A stretch of DNA of 64,000 nucleotides from Candidatus Paceibacterota bacterium. Lineage in GTDB: Bacteria; Verrucomicrobiota; Verrucomicrobiia; Limisphaerales; UBA8199. Where the stretch lies: NCBI GenBank assembly GCA_035452965.1, contig DAOTCE010000005.1:173523-237522 (forward strand). The letters are read 5' to 3'. Positions 43,770 through 52,068 of the stretch are shown one piece after another. The stretch's first letter is position 1; each line of letters opens with the position of its first letter. The notes below the pieces were generated by a model. That model did no database searches. It worked only from the letters and a program-made list of their open reading frames with translations, and was not told where the DNA came from. Made by a program: the position numbers and the translations under genes.

Positions 43770-45506
43770 ATGAGCAAGCGCGGCACATTTATTGGTGTGG
43801 CTGCGGTCGTCCTGGCACTGGGTTTGACTGCATTGCTAGCCTCGTTGACGGCGGAACCCAGATACCGGGGGAGGACGCTGAGCAGTTGGTTGCAGCAATG
43901 TTCCGACACTCCGCTAATGGAAACCCAACGGCTCGCCGAGGCCGAAGCAGCCGTCCGCGCCATTGGAGCACGAAAGGCTTTGCCGACGCTGGTAAGCCTG
44001 GTCAAGACCAGGGACACTCCGATCCGTGCCTGGACAATCGAGAAGGCCGAAAGGTACCGGCTAGGGTTCCCAGGCTTGCGTTCAGCACTAGACTGCCAGT
44101 TGCAGGGCATTGCCGGATTCGAAGTGCTGGGCACAAATTGTGCCGCCGCGGTTGGAGAACTGACCAAACTGCTTGACGACAAGGAACTGGACTTTGTTGC
44201 CGTCCGATGCCTGGACTCTATCGGCAAAGCCGCGGAAGGCGCCTTGCTTCAATGTCTCACGAACAAGAATTGGCAAGTCAGGCAGCGGAGCGTGGCGGCG
44301 TTGGCCTCAGCGACCGATGACGTCGAGGTTTACGTTAACCGGATAAGGCCCCTGTTGAATGATGTCGAGCCGGGTGTGCGGTTCGCCACCGTTGAGGCCA
44401 TCGGGTATCAAACTGAGGCTCCGGAGTTGGCTGTTCCGCTTCTGACATCTGTGCTGCACGATTCTGACGATGGTGTTGCCTCCAGGGCGGCAGGCGGTCT
44501 GTCCGGCTTCGGCACCAACGCTTTGAGCGCCTTCTCCACGCTTACCAACCTGGTGATAGCGGGCAGGGATGGCCAGTGCAGGGCGGCGTTGAAAGCGCTG
44601 GCGGTGATTAGCCCCGTCAGGGCACTCCCAATTCTAAGCAATGCGGTGGTGAACGGAAGGCCGCCCACCATGGGCACAGCCTTAAAGGAGTTGAAATCCA
44701 TCGCCCCGGAGCTGGCCTTGAAGATGACGCTGGCCGAATTGCGCTCAGCCGATGCCGGCAGGCGGCCGATAGCGCTCAATGTGGCCGGGACCTACGCGGT
44801 CGAGACTCCGGGAATCGCCGAAGCTCTCAAATTCGCCGCCACGGACCCCGATCCTGAAATCGCCCGCCAGGCGCTTAGGACAATGCGGCAGATGCTGCAG
44901 AAGCAAAGAGAGAAGGCCGGTCTGAATGTGCGAATCCCCAACGAGCCAGTCTATCAGGGCAAAACTTTGGGAGAGTGGTTAGCCATGCGAAAGGAGGGCT
45001 GGGAGCTTTCCACAAACGCACTCACCGCACTGCGGCAAATGGGGACGAACGTGGTTCCTGCGCTACTGGCGCGCCTCACCTACAAGGACCCGGTATTCAA
45101 TCTCGATGACTACGAAGTCAGCATGGAGGCCGCCACGGCTTTGATGGTGCTGGGCGACCAAGCCAAACCCGCCTTGCCCACCCTGGCCGCTCTGATAGAC
45201 CGCGAGAATCGAGATGTGGCTCTGCGGGCGATGATCGCTACGCTGGGTGCGGGCGCGGATGCTATACCTTGTTTAATGAAGGGACTGACCAACCGATTCG
45301 CGGATGTGCGCGGCGAAGCCGCCCATTTCCTGACCGAATGGGGCGCACAGTTTCCGGAGCAGCGCAAGCAAGCAATTCCCTACGTGGCTAGATTGCTGAA
45401 CGATCCGGACGAACATGTCCGGATGGGTGCAACCAACGATCTGAAGGAACTTGATCCGCAAGCCGCAGCCCACGCGGGAATCAAATGGGATCGCCTCCCC
45501 CGATAG
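43770..45506 (+). CDS. exported or membrane-anchored HEAT-repeat protein
   Basis: 578 residues from the ATG at 43770, chosen because a signal-anchor follows (FIGVAAVVLALGLTALLASL); the frame is open upstream to 43410 without protein character. The body is built of HEAT repeats (VRQRSVAALASATDD, VRFATVEAIGYQT, VRMGATNDLKEL). A motif Y-x-G-(K/R)-TL-x2-WL occurs twice, near residues 31 (RYRGRTLSSWL) and 395 (VYQGKTLGEWL). This motif precedes HEAT arrays in many planctomycete and verrucomicrobial secreted proteins. Function unknown. It is divergent from the cytoplasmic HEAT gene at 41897. Confidence 0.82.
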   Translation: MSKRGTFIGVAAVVLALGLTALLASLTAEPRYRGRTLSSWLQQCSDTPLMETQRLAEAEAAVRAIGARKALPTLVSLVKTRDTPIRAWTIEKAERYRLGFPGLRSALDCQLQGIAGFEVLGTNCAAAVGELTKLLDDKELDFVAVRCLDSIGKAAEGALLQCLTNKNWQVRQRSVAALASATDDVEVYVNRIRPLLNDVEPGVRFATVEAIGYQTEAPELAVPLLTSVLHDSDDGVASRAAGGLSGFGTNALSAFSTLTNLVIAGRDGQCRAALKALAVISPVRALPILSNAVVNGRPPTMGTALKELKSIAPELALKMTLAELRSADAGRRPIALNVAGTYAVETPGIAEALKFAATDPDPEIARQALRTMRQMLQKQREKAGLNVRIPNEPVYQGKTLGEWLAMRKEGWELSTNALTALRQMGTNVVPALLARLTYKDPVFNLDDYEVSMEAATALMVLGDQAKPALPTLAALIDRENRDVALRAMIATLGAGADAIPCLMKGLTNRFADVRGEAAHFLTEWGAQFPEQRKQAIPYVARLLNDPDEHVRMGATNDLKELDPQAAAHAGIKWDRLPR

Positions 45507-45576
45507 GGAGAGAACTGGCGTCTCATTTCCCTGAATTAGGGATTGCCTTCCGGCGCGTGTTTGTCACGTTCAGCGG

Positions 45577-46881
45577 GTGAACTTCCTTCCCCTCATCGAA
45601 GCGAAACGAGAAGGGCATAGCCTGGAGCCCGCCCAGATCAATGCATTCATCGCCGACTACACGGCCGGCGAGATTCCGGATTACCAGGTAGCGGCGTTCC
45701 TCATGGCTGTTTACTTTCGCGGCTTGAGCACCACCGAGACCAAGGCCCTCACCCTGGCCATGCGGGACTCCGGCGACGTGCTGCGTTTCCCCAAGGATCC
45801 GCGCCCGTTGGTGGACAAACATTCCACCGGCGGGGTAGGGGACAAGGTCTCGCTGCCGCTCGCCCCGCTGCTCGCGTGCCTGGGCTTTCGTGTGCCCATG
45901 ATCTCCGGCCGGGGGCTCGGCATCACCGGCGGCACGCTCGACAAGCTCGACTCCATTCCCGGCTTCCGCAGCCTGCCTCCGACCGAGCGCATTGTTGATA
46001 TCGTCCAAACCGTCGGCTGCGTTATCTGCGGCCAGACCGCCCGCATGGTTCCGGCCGACAAAGCCCTCTACGCCCTGCGCGACGCGACCGCCACCGTTCC
46101 CTCTATCCCGCTCATCGTCGCCTCCATCCTTTCGAAGAAGCTGGCCGAGAGCCTGGAAGCCCTGGTGCTGACCGTGATGTGCGGCGTGGCGGCCTTCATG
46201 CCCACCCTGGAAAAGGCGCGTGAGCTGGCGCGAGCGTTGGTGGCCCTGGCCAACGAAGCCGGGGTCGTCACCCGCGCGCTGCTTACGAACATGCATACCC
46301 CGATCGGCCGCTCCGCCGGCAACTGGCTGGAGGTGAAAGAATCCGTCCAATGTCTGGAGGGCCGGGGACCTGACGACCTCCGTGAACTGGTGCTCGCTTG
46401 CGCTGCGCATCTGCTGGTCCAAACCGGCAAAGCCAAAACCCCCGATGCCGCCCTGAAGCAGGCGGCGGACTGCCTTGCCTCGGGCAAACCACTCGAGAAA
46501 TGGAACGAGATGATCGTCGCTCAAGGCGCGGATCTCGCCGCCTTCCACCGGAAGCTGCCCCTGGATCACACCGCGCCGGTGGTGATGGAATTGAAGGCGC
46601 CGGCCTCAGGCTTTGTCTCACGTTGCGACGCTCGCATCATTGGCGAGGCGGTGCGTGACCTGGGTGGAGGGCGCTTCACCAAAGAGTCGTCCATTAACTA
46701 CGACGTGGGGGTGGACGCTATTGTCAAACCCGGGGAGGCCATCCAGGCTGGCGGCGTGCTGGCGCGCATCCATGCCGCCGACCAGGCACAGGCGGAGGCG
46801 GCTAGCGCCCTGCTGGAGAAGGCATTCGACATCACCGAGCCGCCGCCTGCCGCCCAGCCGCTTATCGCAGAAGTCATGTAA
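45577..46881 (+). CDS. deoA: pyrimidine-nucleoside (thymidine) phosphorylase
   Basis: 434 residues, GTG start 71 bp after the previous gene. The whole length follows thymidine/pyrimidine nucleoside phosphorylase: helical N-domain (LIEAKREGHSLEPAQINAFI), the signature DKHSTGGVGDKVSLPLAPLL, SGRGLGITGGTLDKLDSIPG, ALRDATATVPSIPLIVASIL with MCGVAAFMPTLEKA, and the C-terminal domain GRFTKESSINYDVGVD. It splits thymidine or uridine with phosphate into base and (deoxy)ribose-1-phosphate in the cytoplasm, for salvage or as a carbon source. Whether it is DeoA or Pdp cannot be decided from sequence. Confidence 0.93.
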   Translation: MNFLPLIEAKREGHSLEPAQINAFIADYTAGEIPDYQVAAFLMAVYFRGLSTTETKALTLAMRDSGDVLRFPKDPRPLVDKHSTGGVGDKVSLPLAPLLACLGFRVPMISGRGLGITGGTLDKLDSIPGFRSLPPTERIVDIVQTVGCVICGQTARMVPADKALYALRDATATVPSIPLIVASILSKKLAESLEALVLTVMCGVAAFMPTLEKARELARALVALANEAGVVTRALLTNMHTPIGRSAGNWLEVKESVQCLEGRGPDDLRELVLACAAHLLVQTGKAKTPDAALKQAADCLASGKPLEKWNEMIVAQGADLAAFHRKLPLDHTAPVVMELKAPASGFVSRCDARIIGEAVRDLGGGRFTKESSINYDVGVDAIVKPGEAIQAGGVLARIHAADQAQAEAASALLEKAFDITEPPPAAQPLIAEVM

Positions 46882-46971
46882 CCGTCCGGCGGATTTCGCT
46901 ACTGCCGGCGAAGGATTTGGCGGGGAGCGTCGTGTCTCTGGGTAAAGACGATTAACGTAACCATCACTGAT

Positions 46972-47865
46972 ATGAAAACTACCTGTTGCTCCATAATCTG
47001 TCTCACGGCGCTTGCCCTGACATCAGCCCGTGCCCAACCATCCGCACCCGCAGTGCCGGCGCCGCCATCGCCCCCCGCGGCGCCAGCGCCGGCACCCGCC
47101 GCGTCCGGGTTCAGCGCGCGCCTTCAGAACATTATTGAGCGCGCCAGTGCCACACCGGCGGCCGAACCGAGCCTGACCAAGTTCGACCTCGATTTTCCCG
47201 GCGGCACGCCCAAAGCGCTGGTCGCCGCCATACAGAAAGCGATGGGGCGACCGTTGAATGCGATCATTCCCGACGAGCTTGCCGACACCAAACTGCCCGC
47301 GCTCAAGATGAACAGCGTGGATGTCTCCCAGTTGTTCGCCGCTCTGGAGTCCGCTTCCCGCAAGAGCGAAGCGGTAGTCACCAGCGGCGGCTATGCAGGT
47401 GCCCCGACCAGCTACCAAACAATGAATACCAGGAGCGGCTTCCGGCAGGGGTCCGAAGGGACGCTCTCTGACGAAACGATTTGGTATTTCTACGCCGAAA
47501 AGCCGGTCCCGCCGCCAGCCTACTCCTCGGCCAAAGTCTGCCGCTTTTACTCGCTAACGCCGTACTTGGACCGTGGCACCACCGTGGATGACCTCACCAC
47601 GGCGATTGAAACCGGCTGGGAGATGCTAGGGGAAAAATCCCGGCCCACGATTAACTTTCACAAGGACACAAAGCTGTTGATCGCCGTCGGCGAACCGAGC
47701 AAGCTGGAAATCATTGACGCTGTGCTCAGGGCGTTAGAGTCGCCGATGGATGGTATGGGCGGCGGGGGATTCGGAGGAGGCGGATTCCAACCGCCACGGC
47801 CGAGGACGACGCCTCCGATTGGGACTCCGGCCAAATTACCGGAGAGGCCGAAGTCCGGACAGTGA
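46972..47865 (+). CDS. secreted protein with secretin-N-domain-like segments, unknown function
   Basis: 297 residues. Signal peptide about 1-22, a Pro/Ala-rich linker (VPAPPSPPAAPAPAPAAS), then a segment like the N-domains of secretins or TonB short domains: FDLDFPGGTPKALVAAIQKA, LPALKMNSVDVSQLFAALES. A later segment INFHKDTKLLIAVGEPSKLE-IIDAVLRAL also has secretin N-domain character. The C-terminus is Gly/Pro-rich (MGGGGFGGGGF). No beta-barrel part is present. It directly precedes an ECF sigma/anti-sigma-like pair and may be sensed or controlled by it; this is inference. Confidence 0.72.
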   Translation: MKTTCCSIICLTALALTSARAQPSAPAVPAPPSPPAAPAPAPAASGFSARLQNIIERASATPAAEPSLTKFDLDFPGGTPKALVAAIQKAMGRPLNAIIPDELADTKLPALKMNSVDVSQLFAALESASRKSEAVVTSGGYAGAPTSYQTMNTRSGFRQGSEGTLSDETIWYFYAEKPVPPPAYSSAKVCRFYSLTPYLDRGTTVDDLTTAIETGWEMLGEKSRPTINFHKDTKLLIAVGEPSKLEIIDAVLRALESPMDGMGGGGFGGGGFQPPRPRTTPPIGTPAKLPERPKSGQ

Positions 47866-47895
47866 CCGCACCGAGCCAGCGCGCGATGGACCAAC

Positions 47896-48510
47896 TTGAG
47901 CCTTCAAGCGCATCAAACCAGCGCCTGCGCCATTTCGCCGGCCGAAGACCCGCCGACGCCGTTGAACGTCGCCAACTTGACGCGCCGCATGGCTGCCGGG
48001 GACGAACCGGCATATCGCGCTTTCTATGACGCCTACTTCAATCGCTTGTGGCGCTACCTCCTGGTCGTCACCGCCGGTGACGAGGACGCCACGCGGGAGG
48101 CGCTGCAATCCACCCTGGTTCGCATTGTTCGACACATCAAGGTCTTTCCCAGCGACGCCGTCTTCTGGAGTTGGCTCACGGTCCTGGCCCGAAGCGCCCT
48201 CAGCGACCAGGCCCGCAAGCGACGGCGCTACCTCGCCTTCCTGGACCGGTTCACCTGGCACGCCCGCGTGCAGCAGTCGGCGCCGGGTGATCCGGAGGCC
48301 GAGGCCAGACTGGACGACCTGCTCGAAGACAGCTTGGGCGCACTGCCTTTCGATGAGCGGAAGCTGGTTGAAGCGAAGTACTTCGAGCGCCGCTCCGTCC
48401 GCGAGATCGCCGCGGATCTCAACCTCTCCGAGAAGGCCGTCGAGTCTCGGTTGGTTCGCATCCGCCAGAGACTCAAGGTCGTCCTGCTGGATGGGCTGAA
48501 GCATGAATAA
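47896..48510 (+). CDS. ECF-type RNA polymerase sigma factor
   Basis: 204 residues with a TTG start; an ATG at 47989 is an alternative beginning at MAAGDEPAYRAFYDAYFN. Region 2 is clear (AYRAFYDAYFNRLWRYLLVV, ALQSTLVRIVRHIKVF, VFWSWLTVLARSALSDQARK), and region 4 carries LPFDERKLVEAKYFERRSVR, EIAADLNLSEKAVESRL, RIRQRLK. It is a normal-length ECF factor, different from the longer kinase-linked ones at 2706 and 60263. The downstream gene starts inside its last codons, marking a two-gene sigma/anti-sigma-like unit. Confidence 0.88.
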   Translation: MSLQAHQTSACAISPAEDPPTPLNVANLTRRMAAGDEPAYRAFYDAYFNRLWRYLLVVTAGDEDATREALQSTLVRIVRHIKVFPSDAVFWSWLTVLARSALSDQARKRRRYLAFLDRFTWHARVQQSAPGDPEAEARLDDLLEDSLGALPFDERKLVEAKYFERRSVREIAADLNLSEKAVESRLVRIRQRLKVVLLDGLKHE

Positions 48511-48997
48511 TCCCGGGCACAACGAGCGATTGCTGGCCGACGTTCTCGGTGAGGGCGTCGCTGCGGACTTCCGCGACGGCTTGCTCAACGAGACCTTGTG
48601 TCTGGCTCGGCGCCGCCGGCGCGTTCGCCTGGTCCGGGCAGCCCTCCCCGCACTGGCAGTGCTGCTCGCGTTAGGATTCCTGGTTTGGCATCAAGCCCCT
48701 TTCGGTCAAAGGCCGACAACTTTGCAGGCCAAGCCCTACTCAATCGTTCGCACACGACCCCTGCCGCCGGCGGCCTGGGTAGTGACGATGCCGCTTTCCC
48801 CCGCCAGGCTTGTTGCATCTGTGCCGACTGACAGCGTCGTGCTCACTGCCCACGCGGGTGCGCGGGCGCGTGAGATCAACGATGATGAGCTTTTGGCCTT
48901 GGTGCCGAAACCCGCCGCGTTGGTGCGATGCGGCCCGCATTGTGCGGAACTGGTGTTTGTCAGCCAGGAGGACCGGGACGAACTCTTGCGCAACTGA
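48503..48997 (+). CDS. putative membrane anti-sigma-like partner of the ECF factor
   Basis: 164 residues. The start codon overlaps the sigma factor gene by 8 bp. A cytoplasmic N-terminus of about 45 residues (NNPGHNERLLADVLGEGVAA) with a basic stretch RRRRRVRLVR precedes one membrane segment at about 46-62 (ALPALAVLLALGFLVWH). The outer part ends HCAELVFVSQEDRDEL with an INDDELLALVPK segment. The size, overlap and topology fit an anti-sigma factor, but no zinc-binding anti-sigma motif is present, so the call rests mainly on position. Confidence 0.7.
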   Translation: MNNPGHNERLLADVLGEGVAADFRDGLLNETLCLARRRRRVRLVRAALPALAVLLALGFLVWHQAPFGQRPTTLQAKPYSIVRTRPLPPAAWVVTMPLSPARLVASVPTDSVVLTAHAGARAREINDDELLALVPKPAALVRCGPHCAELVFVSQEDRDELLRN

Positions 48998-49015
48998 GTG
49001 GGGCCGAGTGTGCCT

Positions 49016-49897
49016 CTACGCCAGGACGCCGCGCAGGAACTTGCAGTTGGCCTGGTAGCTTTCAAGCATCGGCTTGCCGGCGGGAACCGCCCCTTCGATT
49101 TGCACCCACCCGCGGTAGCCGATGTCGTCCAGCGCGGCTCGCACCTTCTGAAAATCCACCTTGCCCTGGCCCAGCAAGGAGCCGTTCTCCTTCGCGTGCA
49201 GCTCGCAGATGCGTTTGCCCAGCTTGCGAATCTCCTGGTAGATGTCGTAGCCGCGGTCGGTCGAGTTGCACACGTCGTAATAGACCTGCACCGCCTTCGA
49301 CCCCACACGGTCCAGGATATCGAGGTGCTGCTCGGCGCTGAGCCAGCTTTCGATGCCCAGAATGACGCGCGCTCTCTCCGCCTTGGGGGCGACTGCCTTG
49401 AGCCGCCGCACCACTTCATCAACCCCCGCCGCGTCGTCGCGCAAATCGCCTTTGCTGAAGAAGGCCAGCAGCACCACGCGCACCCCGAGTGCCTTGCAGA
49501 CATCAATACTGTCGCTCACCCACTGGACGGTGCGCGGATCGCTCTTGTAGGGAGTGTTGTTCAACTCGCCGATGGCCAGGGAGGCGACTTCCACAGCGGT
49601 CCGCTTCGCCGCTTCCTTGTACTGCTGCTGCACCTCCGCCTTTCGCAGGTGCATGTCGTTCGCCGCGGTGCCGAGGCTGACTTGCACCCCGTCGAGGCCG
49701 ATCTCCTTCGCGACCTCAAAAGCCGCCGGGTCGGCCATCTTGCCGATGGACCAATCACAAGCGCCGATCTTGAATCGCCGCTTCGCCGGGGCCGCAAACA
49801 GCGGGGCGCAGTTCCCTGCCACTGCCACGCCGGTTGTGGTTTGAACCAACCGCCTAAGCATCTCCCGGCGGGAAAGTTGCAGGTAAGGATTCTTCAT
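49016..49897 (-). CDS. Tat-exported sugar phosphate isomerase/epimerase-like TIM-barrel protein
   Basis: 293 residues from the ATG at 49897; upstream residues to 50029 are not signal-like. The N-terminus has SRREMLRRLVQTTTGVAVAG, a twin-arginine signal. The barrel follows the xylose-isomerase-like pattern: FKIGACDWSIGKM, KEIGLDGVQVSLGTA, GVRVVLLAFFSKGDLRDDA, VILGIESWLSAEQHL, YYDVCNSTDRGYDIYQEI, and GYRGWVQIEGAVP. Third member of this exported group in the window. It is followed on the same strand by no gene closer than the convergent ECF partner, and preceded by pyrF (58 bp), so the two may share a transcript. Confidence 0.88.
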   Translation of the reverse strand: MKNPYLQLSRREMLRRLVQTTTGVAVAGNCAPLFAAPAKRRFKIGACDWSIGKMADPAAFEVAKEIGLDGVQVSLGTAANDMHLRKAEVQQQYKEAAKRTAVEVASLAIGELNNTPYKSDPRTVQWVSDSIDVCKALGVRVVLLAFFSKGDLRDDAAGVDEVVRRLKAVAPKAERARVILGIESWLSAEQHLDILDRVGSKAVQVYYDVCNSTDRGYDIYQEIRKLGKRICELHAKENGSLLGQGKVDFQKVRAALDDIGYRGWVQIEGAVPAGKPMLESYQANCKFLRGVLA

Positions 49898-49955
49898 AAC
49901 TGGGCTCAAGACTGCCGATTTGATTGTATTGGGGTTGACGTTAATAGTTCCCGGC

Positions 49956-50663
49956 CTATTCGGTAATCTCTTTGAGGATTTTCTCCGCCGCGGCGCGCGG
50001 ATCCTCGGCGGCGTAAATCGGCCGGCCAATCACCAGCCAGTTCGCGCCCTGGGCGAGCGCGTCTCGCGGGCTGAGCGTTCGCCTCTGGTCGTCGGCGGTG
50101 ACGGCGTGGGATCGGATGCCGGGGATGACCAGTTGCGTGCTGGCCGGCAGCATTTGCCGCAGATCGGCCACCTCCCGCGGCGAGCACACCAGGCCCCGCA
50201 GTCCGGCCTGGTTGGCCATGTTGGCCAGGCGCCGCACCTGGCGGTTGACGTTGGGATCAAGACCGATCTGGCTTAAAGCGCCGCTATCCAAACTGGTCAG
50301 GACCGTGACCCCGAGCACGAGCGGAGGCGTGTGGCCCAGTTGCCACGCGCTCTCCTGGGCGGCCTTCTCCGCGGCTTTGAGCATCTCGATTCCGCCACTG
50401 GTGTGCACCGTGAGCATCTGCACGTCCAACTGGACCGCGGCGGCTACCGCCCGGCCTACGGTGTTGGGGATGTCGTGATACTTGAGGTCGAGGAACACCG
50501 GCGCGCCCATGCCGCGGAGTCGCCGCACGATCTCGGGTCCCGCGATAGTGAACAGTTCGTTGCCGACCTTGAACCCGCCGGAAACCGGCACGAGCTGCTC
50601 CGCCAATTTCAGCGCCGCTTCAGCCGTCGCAACATCCAGCGCCACGATAATTGGGTTCCTCAT
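49956..50663 (-). CDS. pyrF: orotidine 5'-phosphate decarboxylase
   Basis: 235 residues from the ATG at 50663; the open frame reaches 50732 without support. The start NPIIVALDVATAEAALKLAE and the signature VFLDLKYHDIPNTV (Asp-x-Lys-x3-Asp active site) identify PyrF, as do MLTVHTSGGIEML, LVIPGIRSHAVTADDQRRTL and GANWLVIGRPIYAAEDP at the C-terminus. It converts OMP to UMP, the last step of de novo pyrimidine synthesis, in the cytoplasm. It is divergent from hisD. Confidence 0.96.
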   Translation of the reverse strand: MRNPIIVALDVATAEAALKLAEQLVPVSGGFKVGNELFTIAGPEIVRRLRGMGAPVFLDLKYHDIPNTVGRAVAAAVQLDVQMLTVHTSGGIEMLKAAEKAAQESAWQLGHTPPLVLGVTVLTSLDSGALSQIGLDPNVNRQVRRLANMANQAGLRGLVCSPREVADLRQMLPASTQLVIPGIRSHAVTADDQRRTLSPRDALAQGANWLVIGRPIYAAEDPRAAAEKILKEITE

Positions 50664-50713
50664 GAGCGCACTGTACAGGAAGTGGGCCGACGCAACAAGT
50701 TGAGAGTGCATTT

Positions 50714-50742
50714 TTGACAATGTCCGGCTCATACTCTAGCTT
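50714..50742 (+). promoter_or_regulatory. weak sigma-70 promoter candidate for hisD
   Basis: TTGACA at 50714-50719 is a perfect -35, but the best -10 at a 17-bp spacing is only TAGCTT (50737-50742). The hisD ATG at 50751 follows 8 bp later, which would give an almost leaderless transcript. Confidence 0.35.
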
Positions 50743-50750
50743 CGGCGCAC

Positions 50751-52040
50751 ATGAAGATCACTCGCTACACCGACGCCGACTTCGCTGACCAGGTGCGCGC
50801 CTTGACCGCCGCCTCCAGCTTGTTTGACGCCGGGATCGAGCAGCGGACGCGCGCCATTCTTGACGAGGTCCGGGTGCGCGGCGATGAGGCGTTGCTGGAA
50901 CTCACCGCGCGATACGATGGCGCCAACCTGGGCGTGGAACAACTGCCTGTTACGCGGGCCGAACTGGTGGCGGCTTCACTCAAAGCGGATGCATCCCTGC
51001 GGGCGGCGGTGGACGAGGCGGGGGGAAACATTGCCGCCTTCGCCCGGAGATCCCGGCGCAGGGATTGGCAGACCCGAAACTCGCACGGCGCGGCCGTCGG
51101 CGAGAAGTTCGACCCTTTCCAGCGCGTGGGCATCTACATTCCCGGCGGCACTGCTCCGCTGGTCTCGACCGCCCTGATGACGGTCACGCTGGCCAAGGTG
51201 GCCGGCTGCCCCGAGATCGTCGTGTGCACCCCCTGCGGCAGAGATGGGAACATCAACCCTGCGCTCCTGTTCGCGGCGCGCGCGGCGGGGGCGACTGAGA
51301 TTTATCGGGTCGGTGGCGCCCAGGCCATTGCGGCAATGGCTTACGGCACCAGCACGATCCGGCGCGTGCAGAAGATATTCGGCCCCGGCAACGCTTACGT
51401 GGTGGCCGCCAAGCGGCTGGTCTTCGGTCACGTCGCCATTGACTTGCTGCCTGGCCCCAGCGAACTGCTCGTCCTCGCTGACGACACCGCCAATCCCAGG
51501 TTCGTTGCCGCGGATATGCTGGCGCAAGCGGAACACGGGACAGGGCACGAACGGGTCTGGCTGGTGACCACTTCGGGCAGGCTGCTCAAGTCGGTCGAAA
51601 AGGAGATTACGCGCCAGGGCGGCAGGCTGGCCCGGCAACAGCTTGTTTCGGAGGTGCTCGACCGCAACGGCTGGCTTATTCAGGTCAAGACCCTCGACGA
51701 GGCGGTAGCTCTGGCGAATCAACTGGCGCCGGAACACTGTGAACTCATGCTGCGCAACCCGAAGAAGATCTCGCGTCGCATGACCACCGCGGGAGCAATC
51801 TTCCTCGGACCATACTCGCCCACAGTGCTGGGCGATTATGTCGCCGGCCCCAACCACACCTTGCCCACGGGCGGCGCAGGGGTCTCGTTTGCCGGCCTCA
51901 CGATTGATCAGTTCCAGCGGCGCACCAGCCTCGTGGAATACAGTCGTGCCGCCCTTCGCAAAGCATTGCCTGCGGTGAGGAAGTTTGCCGAACTGGAGGG
52001 CTTAAGCGCGCATGGCAAGAGCGCGGAGGTTCGGCTCTAG
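50751..52040 (+). CDS. hisD: histidinol dehydrogenase
   Basis: 429 residues, the usual length for HisD. Recognisable blocks: FQRVGIYIPGGTAPLVST, EIVVCTPCGRDGNINPALL, GGAQAIAAMAYGTSTI, the NAD/zinc site region FGPGNAYVVAAKRLVFG with VAIDLLPGPSELLVLADD, AEHGTGHERVWLVTTS, the catalytic-region APEHCELML, and GNHTLPTGG-type GPNHTLPTGGAGVSF. It catalyses the last two oxidations from L-histidinol to L-histidine in the cytoplasm with NAD+ and Zn2+. It is co-directional with hisC, whose ATG lies 28 bp past its stop, forming a small histidine operon. Confidence 0.97.
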   Translation: MKITRYTDADFADQVRALTAASSLFDAGIEQRTRAILDEVRVRGDEALLELTARYDGANLGVEQLPVTRAELVAASLKADASLRAAVDEAGGNIAAFARRSRRRDWQTRNSHGAAVGEKFDPFQRVGIYIPGGTAPLVSTALMTVTLAKVAGCPEIVVCTPCGRDGNINPALLFAARAAGATEIYRVGGAQAIAAMAYGTSTIRRVQKIFGPGNAYVVAAKRLVFGHVAIDLLPGPSELLVLADDTANPRFVAADMLAQAEHGTGHERVWLVTTSGRLLKSVEKEITRQGGRLARQQLVSEVLDRNGWLIQVKTLDEAVALANQLAPEHCELMLRNPKKISRRMTTAGAIFLGPYSPTVLGDYVAGPNHTLPTGGAGVSFAGLTIDQFQRRTSLVEYSRAALRKALPAVRKFAELEGLSAHGKSAEVRL

Positions 52041-52068
52041 CCGGCCGGCAATTTGCTTCCCACCTGAC

